DNA of 34,084 nt. It comes from Actinomadura kijaniata NBRC 14229. Lineage in GTDB: Bacteria > Actinomycetota > Actinomycetes > Streptosporangiales > Streptosporangiaceae. The stretch lies in NCBI RefSeq assembly GCF_001552175.1, contig NZ_BCQR01000137.1, positions 1 through 34,084 on the forward strand, written 5' to 3'. The notes beneath the pieces are model-generated. The model did not search any database. It worked only from the letters and a program-made list of their open reading frames with translations, and was not told where the DNA came from. This document shows, in pieces, positions 30,939-34,084 of the stretch (positions within the stretch are counted from its first letter, which is position 1; each line of letters starts with the position of its first letter). The position numbers and the translations under genes are program-made.

Positions 30939-32597
30939 GTGACGTGCGCCGAGCAGAGTGAGGCCACGCAGGGGCCGGCGGACGCGCAGCCGGCCGTGGA
31001 AACGGCGGGCCATCCCGTACGTCTTGACCGGAAGAACAGAGTGGCGCGAGTGACCAGAGGGGGAATCGTGGTCGTGTCAGGGCTGCGCGGACGTGTCCGC
31101 GTGTCCGCGCTGGGGCCGCTGATACGCCGCAATCCGGCCTTCACTGTGATCCTGGCCATAGCCGCGCTGCTGCGGCTCGTGGCGATGGTGGGCTACGCGC
31201 CCGTCATGTTCTTCAACGACAGCTTCGACTACCTGCACGTCGCGGTGAAGCCGCAGCCCCACCAGCTGCGCCCGAACGGCTACTCGTTCCTGTTGCAGGC
31301 GCTGGAGCCGTTCCACAGCTTCGCGCTGGTGGCGTTCGTCCAGCACCTGATGGGCCTGGCGATGGGCGTGATGATCTACGCCCTGCTGCGCCACCGGTTC
31401 GGGCTCCCGGGCTGGGGCGCGACGCTGGCGGCGGCCCCGGTCCTGCTGGACGGCTACCAGATCCAGCTGGAGCACCTGGTGCTGTCGGACACCATGTTCA
31501 CGTTCCTGGCGGTGACGGCCGTCACGGTGCTGCTGTGGCACGAGCGGACCACCTGGAAGGTCGGCGCCGCGGTGGGCCTGCTGATCGGGATCGCCTGGCT
31601 GACCCGCTCGGTGGGGCTGCCGGTGCTGCTCGGCGTGCTGGTGTTCCTGCTGATCCGCCGCACCGACTGGCGCGTCCTGGCGGTGCTGCTGGCCGCCAGC
31701 CTGCTGCCGGTGGTGGGCTACATGGGCTGGTACAAGGCCGAGCGCGGCAAGTTCGCGATCACCGAGAGCAACGGGATCTTCCTGTACGCCCGGACCTACA
31801 AGTTCGCCGACTGCCACAAGATGAAGGACATCCCCGTCCAGGAGATGCCGCTGTGCACCGAGGCGGTCGGCGGCAGCCGCCAGCCCAACTCCCAGGACGG
31901 CATCTGGAACGCCGCCTCCCCCCTCAACCGCTACACCGGCCAGCGGTTCAGCCCCGAGAAGAACAAGATCGCCAACGACTTCGCCCGGCGCGCGATCCTC
32001 TCCCAGCCCGGCGACTTCCTGAAGGTCGTCGCGCACGACTTCATCCGTGTCTTCCAGTGGAAGCGCACGGTGTTCCCGGATCCGGCGACCTACTCGCAGT
32101 ACGAGTTCGGCCGCCGGTCCGCGCCGCTGCCGGAGTGGCAGATGGGCGGTGGCACCGCCCGCCAGGAGGCCAACCTCTACGAGGACGGCGACGCCCGCAC
32201 CAAGCTCAACCAGCCGTTCGCCGGTGCCATCCGCGTCTACCAGGACCACGTGTACCTGCGCGGCTCCCTGCTCGGTCTCATCCTGCTGGTCGGGCTGGCG
32301 GGCATGGTGGCGATGTGGCGGCGCCTCGGCGGCCTGGCGTTCCTGCCGTGGTCCCTGGCGACGGGCCTGCTGCTGGCCCCGGCGGCGACGGCGGAGTTCG
32401 ACTACCGCTACGTGCTGCCGGCCGTGCCGCTGGCCTGCCTGGCGGCGGCGATGGCGTTCGGCCCGGAGGCGCGGGCCCGCTTCGCGGCGCTCCGCCGCGG
32501 GGGCAGGGCCGCGCCGGAGACGACGCCGGTGCCCTCCCTGGAGGACGTCGTCGCCGATCCGAAGGTCCCCGCCCCCGCGGCCGGCTCGGCGGGCTGA
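30939..32597 (+). CDS. GT-C-like multi-pass membrane protein (putative glycosyltransferase)
   Basis: About 552 aa with around nine to ten membrane segments and a large soluble loop (about 240-440) containing YKFADCHKMKDIPVQEM and two Cys (ADCHK, PLCTE) that could form a disulfide. The loop is in the position of the extracytoplasmic catalytic loop in PMT/ArnT-like enzymes. FFNDSFDYLHVA has the loop-1 Asp pair. TAEFDYRYVLPAVPLACLAAAMAF resembles the PMT/GT-C C-terminal helix region. The start is uncertain: GTG at 30939 has GGAAGGGG ten bases upstream, while GTG at 31041 has GGAAG at six bases and would drop 34 residues. It is divergent from the GT2 gene, which may supply its donor lipid. Confidence 0.72.
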   Translation: MTCAEQSEATQGPADAQPAVETAGHPVRLDRKNRVARVTRGGIVVVSGLRGRVRVSALGPLIRRNPAFTVILAIAALLRLVAMVGYAPVMFFNDSFDYLHVAVKPQPHQLRPNGYSFLLQALEPFHSFALVAFVQHLMGLAMGVMIYALLRHRFGLPGWGATLAAAPVLLDGYQIQLEHLVLSDTMFTFLAVTAVTVLLWHERTTWKVGAAVGLLIGIAWLTRSVGLPVLLGVLVFLLIRRTDWRVLAVLLAASLLPVVGYMGWYKAERGKFAITESNGIFLYARTYKFADCHKMKDIPVQEMPLCTEAVGGSRQPNSQDGIWNAASPLNRYTGQRFSPEKNKIANDFARRAILSQPGDFLKVVAHDFIRVFQWKRTVFPDPATYSQYEFGRRSAPLPEWQMGGGTARQEANLYEDGDARTKLNQPFAGAIRVYQDHVYLRGSLLGLILLVGLAGMVAMWRRLGGLAFLPWSLATGLLLAPAATAEFDYRYVLPAVPLACLAAAMAFGPEARARFAALRRGGRAAPETTPVPSLEDVVADPKVPAPAAGSAG

Positions 32598-32624
32598 TCC
32601 CGCGCGGCGGCCGGGGACGGCGGT

Positions 32625-32927
32625 CTACCAGGCGTGGATGCGCCTCAGGTGGATCACCGTCTCCAGGCCGCTGTCGGGCCGCTGCTCCGGTACCCGCCCG
32701 CTCTTGCGCCACGGCGCCGAGAACGCCTTGACGTTGCCGCTGTGGCACTCGCAGCACGGGTGGTCGGTCCAGGGCGTCGTGCACGGGTGCCCGCCGTGGG
32801 CGTAGGCCACGGCCTCGCCGCCGTGCCCGTCGTCGACGTGCCGGACGTCGAACCCCTCTTCCCAGGTGGCGCCGCAGCGCAGGCACTCGTAGATCCACAC
32901 CTCGTGGTCTGACCATGCGTTTCGCAC
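32625..32927 (-). CDS. Small Cys/His-rich protein, probable zinc ribbon
   Basis: A 100-aa protein of unknown function. CLRC (15-18) and CCEC (58-61), with Cys49 and several His, suggest one or two zinc sites. GTG at 32927 was chosen because GGAGG lies eight bases upstream; the next GTG upstream overlaps that site. The C-terminus is rich in Arg. It lies between rsmI (127 bp upstream) and the convergent GT-C-like gene. Confidence 0.7.
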   Translation of the reverse strand: MRNAWSDHEVWIYECLRCGATWEEGFDVRHVDDGHGGEAVAYAHGGHPCTTPWTDHPCCECHSGNVKAFSAPWRKSGRVPEQRPDSGLETVIHLRRIHAW

Positions 32928-33054
32928 AGCCCCCACCTCCTCGGGAACGCCTCATCGCGTTCCCTTCCAGTGTGCTCCCGCGGGCGCCGTTCCGACAGTC
33001 CGCCGACGGCACCCGAACGCGTGGTCAACGCCCGGCCGGTTCCGGCCCGCTCCC

Positions 33055-33939
33055 TTACCGGGAGTCCCCCCGCGCCGCCACCACGGCGTCGTAGACGGTC
33101 CGCTTGGGGACGCCGTTCTCCTTGGCGATCTCGCTGATGGCCTGCTTGCGGGGCGTTCCGGCGCCCTCGCGGGCGGCGACGGCGGCGGCCAGGTCGGCGG
33201 GGTCGGTCAGGCCCGCGCGGGCGGGCGCGCCGCCGACCACCAGCGTGATCTCGCCGAGGACGCCGGGCGCGGCCCACCCGGCCAGCTCGGCCAGCGGTCC
33301 CCGGCGGACCTCCTCGTAGGTCTTGGTGAGCTCGCGGCACACGGCGGCGGGCCGGTCGCCGCCGAACGCCTCGGCCATCGCCGCCAGCGTCGCGGCCAGG
33401 CGGCGCGGCGACTCGAAGAACACCATCGTGCGGGGCTCGTCCGCCAGCTCGGCCAGGCGGCGGGCGCGCTCGCCGGGCTTGCGGGGCGGGAAGCCCTCGA
33501 AGCAGAACCGGTCGGTGGGCAGCCCCGACATGATCAACGCGGTGGTCACGGCGGACGGGCCCGGCAGCACCCGCACCGGGACGTCCTCCGCCACGGCGGC
33601 CACCACCAGCCGGTACCCGGGGTCGGACACCCCCGGCATGCCCGCGTCGGTCACCACCAGGACGTCGCGGCCCGCCAGCAGCTCCGCCAGCAGCTCCGCC
33701 GAGCGCGCCCTCTCGTTCTGGTCGTAGTAGGACACGATCCGGCCGGTGAGCTCGACGCCCAGGTCTCCGGCCAGCCGCCGCAGCCGCCGGGTGTCCTCGG
33801 CCGCGATGACCGGGGCCGCCGCCAGCGCCGCCCGCAGGCGCGGCGAGGCGTCGTCGGCCCGCCCGATCGGCGCCGCGCCCAGCAGCAGCGTCCCGGTGGG
33901 CCCGCCGGTTTCCTTGGTGTCCGCAGAGTTCCCCGTCAC
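33055..33939 (-). CDS. rsmI: 16S rRNA (cytidine-1402-2'-O)-methyltransferase
   Basis: 2'-O-methylates C1402 of 16S rRNA in the decoding centre. It belongs to the tetrapyrrole-methylase fold. The N-terminal TLLLGAAPIGRADDASPRL, AAEDTRRLRRLAGDLGV, VVTDAGMPGVSDPG, LPGPSAVTTALIMSGLPTD and FFESPRRL stretches are typical. The length is 294 aa from GTG at 33939, with GGAGG one base upstream. GTG at 33978 is an alternative. A C-terminal HTH-like segment (ISEIAKENGVPKRTVYDAVV) is the usual RsmI tail. Confidence 0.95.
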   Translation of the reverse strand: MTGNSADTKETGGPTGTLLLGAAPIGRADDASPRLRAALAAAPVIAAEDTRRLRRLAGDLGVELTGRIVSYYDQNERARSAELLAELLAGRDVLVVTDAGMPGVSDPGYRLVVAAVAEDVPVRVLPGPSAVTTALIMSGLPTDRFCFEGFPPRKPGERARRLAELADEPRTMVFFESPRRLAATLAAMAEAFGGDRPAAVCRELTKTYEEVRRGPLAELAGWAAPGVLGEITLVVGGAPARAGLTDPADLAAAVAAREGAGTPRKQAISEIAKENGVPKRTVYDAVVAARGDSR

Positions 33940-34006
33940 CCCTCCATTGTCCCGCCCGGCCCGCCCGCGTCCGGCCACCGCCCCGCTGCGGCCTTACGAT
34001 GGCGGG

Positions 34007-34084
34007 ATGGCGATGACGGATTTCGCGCCGGACCACGATCTCGGCCGGCGGTCGCGGCCGCCGACCGCGCGCGAGTGGCTCCCC
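34007..34084 (+). CDS. Start of a gene divergent from rsmI, perhaps protein O-mannosyltransferase
   Basis: Only 26 codons are in the window (MAMTDFAPDHDLGRRSRPP then TAREWLP). The ATG at 34007 follows GGCGGG. A dolichyl-phosphate-mannose protein mannosyltransferase is divergent from rsmI in mycobacteria, so this is the likely identity, but nothing in these residues proves it. Confidence 0.4.
   Translation, partial: MAMTDFAPDHDLGRRSRPPTAREWLP

Overview
The window is about 34 kb of chromosome from a high-GC actinomycete. The evidence is very GC-rich coding sequence, many GTG starts that follow GGAGG-type ribosome sites, and gene families and gene order typical of Actinomycetota. The blocks pth-rplY-prs-glmU, ispE-rsmA-rpfB-tatD-metG and rsmI are also close together in mycobacteria and streptomycetes. 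A relative of Actinomadura/Thermomonospora is possible, but that is inference.

Layout. (1) 1-2390, minus: sulfate activation genes cysQ, cysD and the 5' part of cysN. (2) 2487-3980: a polyprenyl-phosphate sugar-1-phosphate transferase of exopolysaccharide synthesis. (3) 4176-8559, minus: housekeeping block pth, rplY (L25/Ctc), prs, glmU and tRNA-Gln(TTG). (4) 8711-16198: accessory and regulatory section. It holds an uncharacterised protein with a duplicated HTH plus 'YWCEGAK' core, an ADP-ribosylglycohydrolase, a fatty-acyl desaturase with its TetR regulator and an upstream operator, a tam/tamR pair with three operator copies, and an alpha/beta hydrolase/MarR pair with two operator copies. 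(5) 16199-19812: an ABC-F ATPase, a 46-residue membrane protein and ispE, framed by an inverted pair of intergenic repeats. (6) 19811-25735, minus: a GH26-like lipoprotein, rsmA, an Rpf-type resuscitation factor, tatD and metG. (7) 25768-32597: three large GT-C-like membrane proteins and one GT2 polyprenol-phosphate glycosyltransferase, probably an envelope glycan set. (8) 32625-34084: a small Cys-rich protein, rsmI, and the first codons of a divergent gene that may be a protein O-mannosyltransferase.

How the genes fit together. Most of the minus-strand genes are conserved functions: sulfur assimilation, PRPP and UDP-GlcNAc supply, translation, rRNA methylation, isoprenoid precursors and peptidoglycan remodelling. 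The three regulator/target pairs are self-contained. In each, palindromic sites lie beside or over the target gene's start, so control can be read from the DNA. UDP-GlcNAc (glmU), isoprenoid supply (ispE) and polyprenol-dependent glycosyltransferases together suggest a link to envelope assembly, but that link is inferred.

Limits. Start codons were chosen by ribosome-site spacing and family N-termini. Terminators and promoters were read by eye. No database search was run.
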